Below the pieces are notes generated by a model. That model was not told the DNA's origin. It did not search any database and worked only from the letters and a program-made list of their open reading frames with translations. The position numbers and the translations under genes are program-made. Positions 1 to 7,174 of a stretch of DNA of 27,723 bases are shown here, one piece after another (the stretch's first letter is position 1; the number at the start of each line of letters is the position of its first letter). Origin of the DNA: UBA8437 sp003445035 (GTDB taxonomy: Bacteria; Planctomycetota; Planctomycetia; Planctomycetales; Planctomycetaceae); the NCBI GenBank assembly GCA_937901285.1, contig CALCHI010000552.1, positions 1 to 27,723 of the forward strand, read 5' to 3'.

Positions 1-56
1 AGACGGCAAGGGAAAAGACGGCAAGGGAAAAGACGGCAAGGGAAAAGACGGCAAGA
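1..56 (+). repeat. 15-bp in-frame tandem repeat
   Basis: The unit AGACGGCAAGGGAAA occurs three times in perfect copies (1-15, 16-30, 31-45), followed by a partial fourth copy that diverges after about 11 bases. Read in the frame of the first gene it encodes repeated Asp-Gly-Lys-Gly-Lys pentapeptides. Because it starts at the window edge, the array probably extends further left. The perfect nucleotide identity suggests recent expansion by slippage. Confidence 0.9.
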
Positions 57-922
57 GTCAACAGGGGCAACAGCAGCCCAGGCAGGACGAAAACAAGACC
101 CCGGGTCGAGATGAGATCGAGCGTGCGCGGCGGGAGATGGAGCGTGCGATCGAGGAACTCAAGAAGAAATCACGCGACGCGGCTGCCGATCACCAGGACA
201 AGGCGCTCAAGGAGCTCTTGGAGGCCAAGGAGAAGCTCGAGGAGATCTTGCGTCAGCTGCGGGAAGAAGAGCGGAAGCTGTTGCTGGCCGCTTTGGAGGC
301 TCGGTTCCAGAAGATGCTGGCCATGCAGTTGGCCGTCTTCCAGGGCACGATAACCCTCGGCCAGGTTTCGGCCGACGCCTGGGTTGGTCGTCACACGACC
401 CAGTCGATCAAGCTGGCTCGCGATGAGGAGGAGATCGCCGTTGAGGCAATCAAGGCCCTGACGTTGTTGAAGGAGGAAGGCTCTTCGGTGGCGTTTCCCG
501 AAGCGGTGGTCGAGTTGCGCGAAGATATGCTGGTGGTGTCTCGTCGGCTCGAGGAATCGAAGGTCGGCAAGCTCACCCGGGCAATAGAAAAGGACATTGT
601 CGAATCGCTCGAGGAAATGATCGACGCATTGCAGAAGGAACTCGAGAAGTCCGAGGACGACAAAAAGGACCAGGACCAGAAAAAGCAGCAGCAGCAACAG
701 CAGCAGGATCAGGAACCGCCATTGGTGGACAAGCTGTCCGAGTTGAAGATGCTGCGAGCGTTGCAATTGCGTGTCAATCGGAGGACACGGCGGCTGGCTC
801 GCCTGATTGATGGCGAACAGGCCAAGGACAACGACGTGTTACAACAGTTGAAGGACCTGGCTCGTCGGCAGGCTCGGGTGCAAAAGGCGGCACGGGACCT
901 GGCGACCGGGCGAAACCGTTAG
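2..922 (+). CDS. Coiled-coil, Gln/Lys-rich protein of unknown function (5' end missing)
   Basis: The frame is open from the left edge to a TAG stop at 920-922, so at least 306 residues are the C-terminal part of a longer protein. In order it shows DGKGK repeats (about residues 1-18), a Gln-rich stretch, a long charged helical region with coiled-coil character (about 40-110), a second helical region, a low-complexity Lys/Gln segment with seven consecutive Gln (686-706), and a basic helical C-terminus. No catalytic motif or membrane segment is visible in this part. An internal ATG at 137 would also open the frame, but the coding pattern clearly starts earlier. The next gene follows after 22 bases in the same direction, so the two are probably co-transcribed with the secreted proteins downstream. 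I do not recognise the family. A structural or scaffolding role is possible but is only a guess from composition. Confidence 0.8.
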   Translation, partial: DGKGKDGKGKDGKGKDGKSQQGQQQPRQDENKTPGRDEIERARREMERAIEELKKKSRDAAADHQDKALKELLEAKEKLEEILRQLREEERKLLLAALEARFQKMLAMQLAVFQGTITLGQVSADAWVGRHTTQSIKLARDEEEIAVEAIKALTLLKEEGSSVAFPEAVVELREDMLVVSRRLEESKVGKLTRAIEKDIVESLEEMIDALQKELEKSEDDKKDQDQKKQQQQQQQDQEPPLVDKLSELKMLRALQLRVNRRTRRLARLIDGEQAKDNDVLQQLKDLARRQARVQKAARDLATGRNR

Positions 923-944
923 CCGACCAGGCTTCGGGGGGATC

Positions 945-2216
945 ATGCGGAGAATGGCTCACTGGCAGGCCCTCATGCGGCCCGTGGTTTCGGCATTTTG
1001 CCTGGTGCTGGTGCTGGTGCCGGCGGCGGTTGGGCAACAGGCCGTCGAGGTGTTGACCCTGCGGGATCAGCCGCAACCGGTGGCCACCGGTGGTGGTTTC
1101 GTGTTGGCCGGCGAGAAGGTCTCTGGCCGTCTGGTTTCGTTGACCAAGGCCGGGGTCACGGTTGAGGGGAAGGAGGGACGTTTCCCACTGGTTCCCACTG
1201 GCCAGGTGCTGGACATACGCTTTCCGTTGACCGAGCGGGTGAGCAAACCGCCGAAGCCCGTCGCTGCCTGGGTTCGAATGGTTGACGGGAGTCGGATCGG
1301 TTGCCGGGCCGTGGTGGCGACGCCCCGACAGGTGAAACTGCAGACCCGGCACCTGGGGGAAATGGCGGTTCCGGCCGCGAGGATTTCCGCTGTCCGATTC
1401 GGTAAGGCCGAACGTGGAGTGGTCGATTCGTGGCGGGATCTGCTGGTCCGCGAGATCAAGCGGGATCGGCTGGTGATCCTCAAGGGCAAGACCCTGGACT
1501 ATCTCGACGGCGTTGTTGGCGAGATCAACGACAAGCAGGTCAATTTCCTGCTCGACGGGGATGAGATTCCGGTGCCGCTGGAGCGGGTCTACGGGATCAT
1601 TTTCTTCCGCAAGGCGACCTCCCAGGCGGTCTCGCCGAAAGTGTGCCAGGCGGCATTGCGGGGCGGGGATACGTTTGGGTTGACCGCGGTCAGCGTTGAA
1701 GGCAAGACCTGTCAGGGCGTCCTGGCCGGAGGTGCCAAGGTCAGCCTGCCCGTCGCTCAACTGGAACGGTTGGACTTTGCTGCTAGCCGAATCATTTATC
1801 TTTCGGCAATGACGCCACGGGACGTGGAACACGTCCCGTATTTCGATGTGACCTGGAAGTACCGTCGCGACCGCAACCTGGACGGAGGTCCGTTGAAGGT
1901 GGGCGGCCAACGGTTTGCCCGCGGGCTGGCACTGCATTCCAAGACGCGACTGGTTTACTCTTTGGCCGCCCGGCACCGGCGATTCCAGGCGTGGATGGGG
2001 ATCGATGCGTTGGTTGGTCGGAGGGGGAACGTGCACGTTGTGATTTCGGCCGACGGCAAGACGTTGCTCGAGACCGATGTCAAAGGGACCGACAAGCCAC
2101 GGCTGGTGGACCTGGATGTGACCGGACGTCGGCAATTGCAGATCCTGGTCGATTTTGGCGGCGACCTCGATATTGCCGATCACCTCGATCTGGCTGAAGC
2201 CAGGTTGATCCGCTAG
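945..2216 (+). CDS. Exported NPCBM-domain protein
   Basis: 423 residues. Residues 1-31 form a signal peptide (basic start, a Leu/Val-rich core, then AAVGQQ). Residues about 283-423 match the NPCBM/NEW2 family: they begin IIYLSAMTP, contain a Trp-x-Tyr strand, the GLALHSKTRLVYSL segment, GIDALVG, and a C-terminal DHLDLAEARL. NPCBM is a putative carbohydrate-binding module in extracellular proteins, so a role in binding surface or environmental polysaccharide is likely but not shown. Between the two are about four similar beta-rich stretches (about 48-94, 106-153, 170-222, 234-279), several with an 'xxDGxxxxG...V' pattern ending in a short hydrophobic strand, which look like repeated small barrels. 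No enzymatic domain is visible. The ATG at 945 follows a G-rich run. In-frame ATGs at 954 and 975 are alternatives, but 945 gives the most basic signal-peptide n-region. The gene lies between the coiled-coil gene and an HtrA-like protease, consistent with an exported-protein operon. Confidence 0.9.
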   Translation: MRRMAHWQALMRPVVSAFCLVLVLVPAAVGQQAVEVLTLRDQPQPVATGGGFVLAGEKVSGRLVSLTKAGVTVEGKEGRFPLVPTGQVLDIRFPLTERVSKPPKPVAAWVRMVDGSRIGCRAVVATPRQVKLQTRHLGEMAVPAARISAVRFGKAERGVVDSWRDLLVREIKRDRLVILKGKTLDYLDGVVGEINDKQVNFLLDGDEIPVPLERVYGIIFFRKATSQAVSPKVCQAALRGGDTFGLTAVSVEGKTCQGVLAGGAKVSLPVAQLERLDFAASRIIYLSAMTPRDVEHVPYFDVTWKYRRDRNLDGGPLKVGGQRFARGLALHSKTRLVYSLAARHRRFQAWMGIDALVGRRGNVHVVISADGKTLLETDVKGTDKPRLVDLDVTGRRQLQILVDFGGDLDIADHLDLAEARLIR

Positions 2217-2285
2217 GAGTTCTTTCCCACGGAATGCGGTCGCAACAAGGGCCGCCGGCGATGACAACAGGGAGGCAGGGGCGAC

Positions 2286-4055
2286 GTGAGATTTCTCGAG
2301 CGAGATGGGTGCCCGGGCTGCCGATGGTGGCCGGCGGCGATCGTGCTCCTGGCGGTGGCCGTTCTGCCGCGGACCACTCGCGCGGTTGATCCGGCGGTGC
2401 TGGCGGCCGAGGCGAAACGAATCGCGGTGGCTTCGCGGCTGGCGTCGAGCGTGGTGGCGATTTTTTCTCGAGGCGGGCAGGGGGGTGGGTCGGGAGTGTT
2501 GATCAGTTCCGACGGTTACGCCCTGACCAATTTCCACGTCACCCGGGGGGCCGGCACGTTCATGAAGTGCGGGCTCAATGACGGACGGCTCTACGATGCG
2601 GTGATCGTTGGCATCGATCCGACCGGGGATGTCGCACTTGTGAAACTCCTGGGCCGTGACGATTTTCCTCATGCCCAACTGGGTGACAGCGACAAGCTGA
2701 AGGTCGGCGACTGGACCTTCGCGATGGGCAACCCGTTTCTGCTGGCGACCGACTTTCAGCCAACGGTGACGTACGGCATTGTCAGTGGATTGCACCGCTA
2801 CCAGTATCCGGCCGGGACAATTCTCGAGTACACCGATTGCATACAGGTCGACACCTCGATCAACCCGGGCAACTCGGGGGGGCCGCTGTTCTCGGCGGGA
2901 GGCCACCTGGTGGGGATCAACGGACGGGGGTCTTTCGAGAAGCGGGGCCGTGTCAATTCCGGGGCCGGCTACGCCATCTCGATCAACCAAATCAAACTCT
3001 TCATGGACCATCTCCGCAGCGGTCGCGTCGTCGATCACGCGACTTTGGGGGCGACAGTGGTGACTCGCGAGGATGGCGCGGTCGTTGTTGACGGGATACT
3101 GGACGAATCCGAGGCGTTCCGACGTGGGCTTCGCGAGGGGGATGAGATTATCTCGTTCGCCGGTCGACCACTGCGGAGTGTCAACCAGTTCAAGAACATC
3201 CTGGGGATCTATCCCAAGGGATGGAAACTGCCACTGGTCTTTCGTCGCGACCAGGTGCGGACCGAAGTGGTGCTTCGATTGCGAGCACTGCACCGGGCCA
3301 GCGAACTGACGGGACAGCCCCGGGCCAGCCGGACCAGGCCGGGAAAACCCCGGCCGGGTCAACCGCCGGGACGGCCCAAGAGGCGGCCTCGTCGTGGTCG
3401 TCGTCCTCCACCGGCCAAGCCACCGGAAAAGTACAAGCATCTGTTCGTCAAGAAGACCGGATTCGCCAACTTCTACTTCAACCTGCAGGAACAGAAGCGG
3501 GTGATGTCGGGTGTGACCCGGCTTGGTGATTTTGGCAGTGCCGTGGGCGCGTGGGTGCTGGCCGGCAAGACGGCTGCCGGCGACGCATTCCAATTGACCC
3601 TGGCCGACGCCGGCGTCGGGCTCTCCTGGAAACAGAAGGCGTATTTTCAGGAACTCAAGTCGGCCGAACCGCTCGATGAGCCGAAGGGCAGTGGTGGTTT
3701 CCTGTACGCGATGCAGATGTGGAAGACCTTTCTGGCCAACCGCGCAAAGGGCTTTGGCGAATTCTACTACCTGGGCAGCGAACCACTGGACGGATCCGGT
3801 GACAGGGTCGACGTCATGATCAGCGAACTGGGCAATGTCCGGTGCCGCTGGTATCTGGACCGCAAACAGGGGCGGTTGCTGGGATTCGACTCACAGCGAG
3901 AAGAGGACACCGACGAGTGCGAAGTGAGATTGACCGGAGATGTCGAATCCGGCGGACGGCACTGGCCGAAGGCGATCGTGGTTCGATCGGGGGGACAGCC
4001 GGTGGCGACGTTTGGCGTTGCGACGGTGACCATCCGGAAAGGGGCGACGGAATGA
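2286..4055 (+). CDS. Secreted HtrA-like trypsin-family protease with PDZ domain and novel C-terminal domain
   Basis: 589 residues from a GTG start. GGAGG at 2271-2275 lies 10 bases upstream, and no ATG gives a comparable N-terminus. Residues 1-33 are a signal peptide. The S1C/HtrA-type protease domain (about 45-245) keeps the full triad: His84 in TNFHV, Asp115 in GDVALVKL, and Ser197 in NPGNSGGPL. A PDZ domain follows (about 250-335). After it comes a strongly basic Pro/Arg-rich linker (about 345-382) and about 200 residues with no family I recognise, rich in aromatic residues and beta-type segments. The family cleaves unfolded or damaged proteins in the periplasm or cell envelope. It is the only one of the three neighbouring HtrA-like proteins that looks catalytically competent. 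Its stop codon overlaps the next start (ATGA at 4052-4055), indicating translational coupling. Confidence 0.93.
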   Translation: MRFLERDGCPGCRWWPAAIVLLAVAVLPRTTRAVDPAVLAAEAKRIAVASRLASSVVAIFSRGGQGGGSGVLISSDGYALTNFHVTRGAGTFMKCGLNDGRLYDAVIVGIDPTGDVALVKLLGRDDFPHAQLGDSDKLKVGDWTFAMGNPFLLATDFQPTVTYGIVSGLHRYQYPAGTILEYTDCIQVDTSINPGNSGGPLFSAGGHLVGINGRGSFEKRGRVNSGAGYAISINQIKLFMDHLRSGRVVDHATLGATVVTREDGAVVVDGILDESEAFRRGLREGDEIISFAGRPLRSVNQFKNILGIYPKGWKLPLVFRRDQVRTEVVLRLRALHRASELTGQPRASRTRPGKPRPGQPPGRPKRRPRRGRRPPPAKPPEKYKHLFVKKTGFANFYFNLQEQKRVMSGVTRLGDFGSAVGAWVLAGKTAAGDAFQLTLADAGVGLSWKQKAYFQELKSAEPLDEPKGSGGFLYAMQMWKTFLANRAKGFGEFYYLGSEPLDGSGDRVDVMISELGNVRCRWYLDRKQGRLLGFDSQREEDTDECEVRLTGDVESGGRHWPKAIVVRSGGQPVATFGVATVTIRKGATE

Positions 4056-5137
4056 TGGCGATCCGGGTTCTTTCGATGGTTTTTACACTGTTGGTCACTG
4101 TTGTGGTCTGGCCGTCAACCGCCGTCGGCCAATCTGTGCACTCGACGATTCAACGCGTTCAGCAGCGGACCGTGAAGGTTTTCGGTGCCGGCGGCATCAA
4201 GCGACTTCACTCCTACAGCACCGGGTTCGTGGTGTCCTCGGCCGGCCATGTGGCGACCGTCTGGAGCCACGTGCTGGACACCGAGGAGTTGACCGTTGTG
4301 CTCTCCGACGGTCGTAAGATCCGTGCCAAGGTGTTGGGAGCCGAGCCTCAACTGGATCTGGCTGTGCTCGAACTGAAGGCAGAGGACCTGGAACTTCCCG
4401 CGTGGGATCTCGAGGCGGATTCCTCCGATGCCGGTCCGGGAACGCGGGTCCTGGGTTTCAGCAACATGTTCCGCGTGGCCACCGGTGACGAAATGGTGTC
4501 GGTGTTGCATGGTGTGGTTGCGGCCAAGGCCCCCCTGGCGACGCGGAGTGGAGCGTTTGAGACATCCTACGAGGGCACGGCGTACATCGTGGACGCGGTG
4601 ACGAACAACCCGGGTGCTGGAGGTGGCGTGTTGACGACCCGAAGCGGACGGTTGCTTGGGATGATCGGTAAGGAGTTGCGGAACGCGGCGAGCAACACGT
4701 GGGTGAACTACGCGGTTCCGATATCGGAGTTGAAGCAGCCGATCCAGCAGATCATCGCCGGCAAGTACAGGGCCCGCCAGCGAGGGGCGGACGAAAAGGA
4801 CGCGGTGGCCAGGTTCCGCCCGCTGGAATTCGGCATCGTGCTGGTGCCGGATGTGTTGTTCCGCACCCCGGCCTTCATCGACCGGGTGCAGCCCGGTTCG
4901 GCCGCGGCCACCGCGGGGTTGCAGCCGGATGACCTGGTGCTGTTCGTCAACGGGGACCTGGTGCAGTCGTGTCGGGTGCTCAAGCAACGGCTCGGGAGGC
5001 TCGACGCCGGAGGCAAGCTGAAGTTGACTGTCCGGCGAGGCGACAAGTTGGTGCCGGTCGAGTTGCCGGTGCCGGACAAGCCTTTGACGCCGGCTTCCGG
5101 ACAGCCCAAGACAAAGCCGCCCGGAGGGAGCAAGTGA
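4052..5137 (+). CDS. Secreted HtrA-like pseudoprotease with PDZ domain (catalytic Ser replaced)
   Basis: 361 residues when started at ATG 4052. The open frame extends further upstream to 3842, but that part lies inside the preceding gene, and a signal peptide (about residues 1-26, ending AVGQS) begins only here. A second ATG at 4055 is equally possible. The protease-like domain (about 30-235) keeps His73 (WSHV) and Asp102 (LDLAVLEL), but the nucleophile motif NPGNSGGPL has become NPGAGGGVL, putting Gly190 in place of Ser. A PDZ domain (about 258-340) follows, then a short Pro/Lys-rich tail. It is therefore probably proteolytically dead and may bind peptides or regulate its active neighbour; this is inference. 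It overlaps both neighbours: ATGA with the upstream gene, and one base (TGATG at 5135-5139) with the downstream gene. Confidence 0.9.
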   Translation: MMAIRVLSMVFTLLVTVVVWPSTAVGQSVHSTIQRVQQRTVKVFGAGGIKRLHSYSTGFVVSSAGHVATVWSHVLDTEELTVVLSDGRKIRAKVLGAEPQLDLAVLELKAEDLELPAWDLEADSSDAGPGTRVLGFSNMFRVATGDEMVSVLHGVVAAKAPLATRSGAFETSYEGTAYIVDAVTNNPGAGGGVLTTRSGRLLGMIGKELRNAASNTWVNYAVPISELKQPIQQIIAGKYRARQRGADEKDAVARFRPLEFGIVLVPDVLFRTPAFIDRVQPGSAAATAGLQPDDLVLFVNGDLVQSCRVLKQRLGRLDAGGKLKLTVRRGDKLVPVELPVPDKPLTPASGQPKTKPPGGSK

Positions 5138-7131
5138 TGAGAGCAGCGAGGATGCTGGAATTCCGGACCGGACGGGTGGCCTTGTGGCTGTTGGTCTGCC
5201 TGGTGACCGGGCCGGCGGTGGCCCAGGATCGGCCGGTTGTGGATCTTGAGACCCGTGAAGAGCAGGCGTTCAAGGAGGCCTCGGCGGTGGTGGCACCTGC
5301 GGTGGTGCGGATCCAGACCGTCGGAGGTCTCGATCGGGTCGGCCGGGTATTGACCGGGACGGCCGCAACGACCGGCGTGGTGGTTTCGCCGGACGGTTAT
5401 GTCATTTCCAGTGCCTTCAATTTCGTCTCGCGTCCGGCGTCGGTGTTGGTCACCTTGTCGGACGGTCGTCGATTTCCGGCCAAGATCGTCGCCAACGATC
5501 GGGCGAAAATGGTGACGTTGCTGAAAATCGAAGCCGCCGGGTTGGCGGTGCCGAAGATGGCACCTCGTGACGGATTTCGAGTTGGCCAGTGGGCAATCGC
5601 CATGGGGCGGACCTACGAAAGTCCTCTGCCCAACCTCTCGGTCGGCATCATCAGCGCGCTGAATCGAATCTGGGGGCGGGCGGTACAGACCGACGCCAAG
5701 ATCTCTCCGGCCAATTACGGTGGGCCACTGGTCGATATCCAGGGCCGTGTGATCGGTGTGCTTGTTCCGCTCTCCCAGCGCCAGGCTGGTCGGACGGCCG
5801 GGGTTGAGTGGTACGACTCGGGCATCGGGTTTGCGATTCCGATGGCCGACATCCTGGCGACGCTGCCGAGGTTGAAGGGTGGTGAGGACCTGCTGCCGGG
5901 ATTGATGGGCATCACACTGAAAGCGGGTGATGTTTACGCATCGGCAGCGGTCATTGACAGGGTCCGGTTCAATTCTCCGGCTGAAAAGGCGGGGCTGCAG
6001 CCCGGTGACGTGATCGCCTCGGTCGACGGACAGGCGATCAAACGGCTGGTTCAGGTCCGGCACGCTCTGGGAAACAAGTACGCCGGTGAGACGATCACGG
6101 TACTGGTCAAGCGCGGTGAGAAGTCGGTGGAACAGAAGATTGCGCTCACCGGAAAACTCGAACCCTACACTCCGACCTTCCTCGGACTGCTTCCGGTTCG
6201 CAAGAAGCAGGGCGAGACGACCGAAGGGGTGACCGTACGTGGGATTCTCCCCGAGAGTCCTGCATCCAAGGCGATGATTCTTCCGGGTGACCGCGTGGTG
6301 CAGTTGGACGACAAGGCGGTGGCCGACGCGGCCGGATTGTTCGATGCGATCAGCCGGCGAAGGGTGGGAGACGAGGTGAAGGTGCACGTTGATCGCGAAG
6401 GCGCCAAGCGGACATTGACGGCCAAGCTGGCGGTCGTTCCTTCCGCAGTGCCCGTGGTGCTCGAGTCGGACGTGATCGTCGCGCCCAACCCCAAACCTGC
6501 TGATCTGCCCAAGACCGGTCGGTTCAACCAGGATCTTGAAGGCCACGACCACAGCTTCTGGGCGTATGTTCCCGAGAGCTACAACCCGGCACACGGTTAC
6601 GGGCTGGTCGTCTGGATTCACCCGGGTAGTGACACGATGGAAGCCGACATCCACGATCTCTGGAAGCCGATCTGTGACGAACGCGGATTGATCCTGGTCG
6701 GTCCGCGTGCCAAGAATATCGCCGGCTGGAGTCTCAACGAGGCCGGGTTCATCGAGGCCCTGGTCCAGGAGATGCAGCAGAAGTACCGGATCGACAGTCA
6801 ACGCATCGTGTTGCACAGTTACTCGGACGGTTGCCGGTTTTCCTTCCACCTGGCCTTCAAGTACCGTTCACTGTTCCGTGGAGTGGCGGCGTCATCAGAG
6901 CCGCTGAAAGTCGCCCCGCCGGAGAATCGTCCGGATCTCCGGCTGCAGTTTTTTCTCTCTTGTGGTGACAAGGACAATCTTCACCGGCTGGTGCAGCGGA
7001 CGCGAGCTCGGCTTGCGGCGATGAAATTCCCTGTCGTCTTGACGACCGTGCCCGGCGAGGGACACAGTTACCCTCCGATCCCAGTGCTGGAGGCCATCGC
7101 TCGCTGGATCGACATGCTCGACCGGATATAG
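5137..7131 (+). CDS. Secreted trypsin-like pseudoprotease with two PDZ domains fused to an alpha/beta hydrolase
   Basis: 664 residues when started at ATG 5137, which overlaps the upstream stop by one base and gives a signal peptide ending AVAQ (residues 1-30). The open frame upstream of this lies within the previous gene. Residues about 45-245 have the HtrA protease fold pattern, but all three catalytic positions are changed: His to Phe94 (SSAFNF), Asp to Met125 (KMVTLLKI), and Ser to Tyr194 (SPANYGGPL). Two PDZ domains follow (about 256-335 and 348-434). Residues about 466-664 resemble an esterase D / polyhydroxybutyrate-depolymerase-like alpha/beta hydrolase: a VVWIHPGSD oxyanion region, a nucleophile-elbow-like SYSDG with Ser563, Asp611 in CGDKDN, and His643 in GEGHSYP. 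The hydrolase triad thus looks intact, although the first Gly of GxSxG is Ser. The substrate is unknown. It is probably an exported esterase or peptidase with PDZ targeting modules. Confidence 0.9.
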   Translation: MRAARMLEFRTGRVALWLLVCLVTGPAVAQDRPVVDLETREEQAFKEASAVVAPAVVRIQTVGGLDRVGRVLTGTAATTGVVVSPDGYVISSAFNFVSRPASVLVTLSDGRRFPAKIVANDRAKMVTLLKIEAAGLAVPKMAPRDGFRVGQWAIAMGRTYESPLPNLSVGIISALNRIWGRAVQTDAKISPANYGGPLVDIQGRVIGVLVPLSQRQAGRTAGVEWYDSGIGFAIPMADILATLPRLKGGEDLLPGLMGITLKAGDVYASAAVIDRVRFNSPAEKAGLQPGDVIASVDGQAIKRLVQVRHALGNKYAGETITVLVKRGEKSVEQKIALTGKLEPYTPTFLGLLPVRKKQGETTEGVTVRGILPESPASKAMILPGDRVVQLDDKAVADAAGLFDAISRRRVGDEVKVHVDREGAKRTLTAKLAVVPSAVPVVLESDVIVAPNPKPADLPKTGRFNQDLEGHDHSFWAYVPESYNPAHGYGLVVWIHPGSDTMEADIHDLWKPICDERGLILVGPRAKNIAGWSLNEAGFIEALVQEMQQKYRIDSQRIVLHSYSDGCRFSFHLAFKYRSLFRGVAASSEPLKVAPPENRPDLRLQFFLSCGDKDNLHRLVQRTRARLAAMKFPVVLTTVPGEGHSYPPIPVLEAIARWIDMLDRI

Positions 7132-7154
7132 GCTCCGATCCTGCTTCGTCGGCC

Positions 7155-7174
7155 ACCGACGCTTCCGGGTCGGT
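7155..7174. terminator. Weak hairpin between convergent genes
   Basis: ACCGAC and GTCGGT can pair as a 6-bp stem around an 8-base loop, in the 42-base gap between the plus-strand hydrolase gene (ends 7131) and the minus-strand giant gene (ends 7174). The stem is short and no T-run follows on either strand, so it would be at best a weak bidirectional terminator. Confidence 0.25.

Noticed and set aside
1..56. CRISPR array
   Set aside because: The repeats are directly adjacent 15-mers without spacers and are in frame with the coding sequence.
774..3593. Long open frame on the minus strand (939 codons)
   Set aside because: It lies opposite three convincing plus-strand genes, has Pro/Arg/His-rich shadow composition, and shows no family motif.
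4708..6849. Long open frame on the minus strand opposite the pseudoprotease genes
   Set aside because: It is an antisense shadow of high-GC coding sequence. The plus strand has signal peptides, PDZ and hydrolase motifs in frame.
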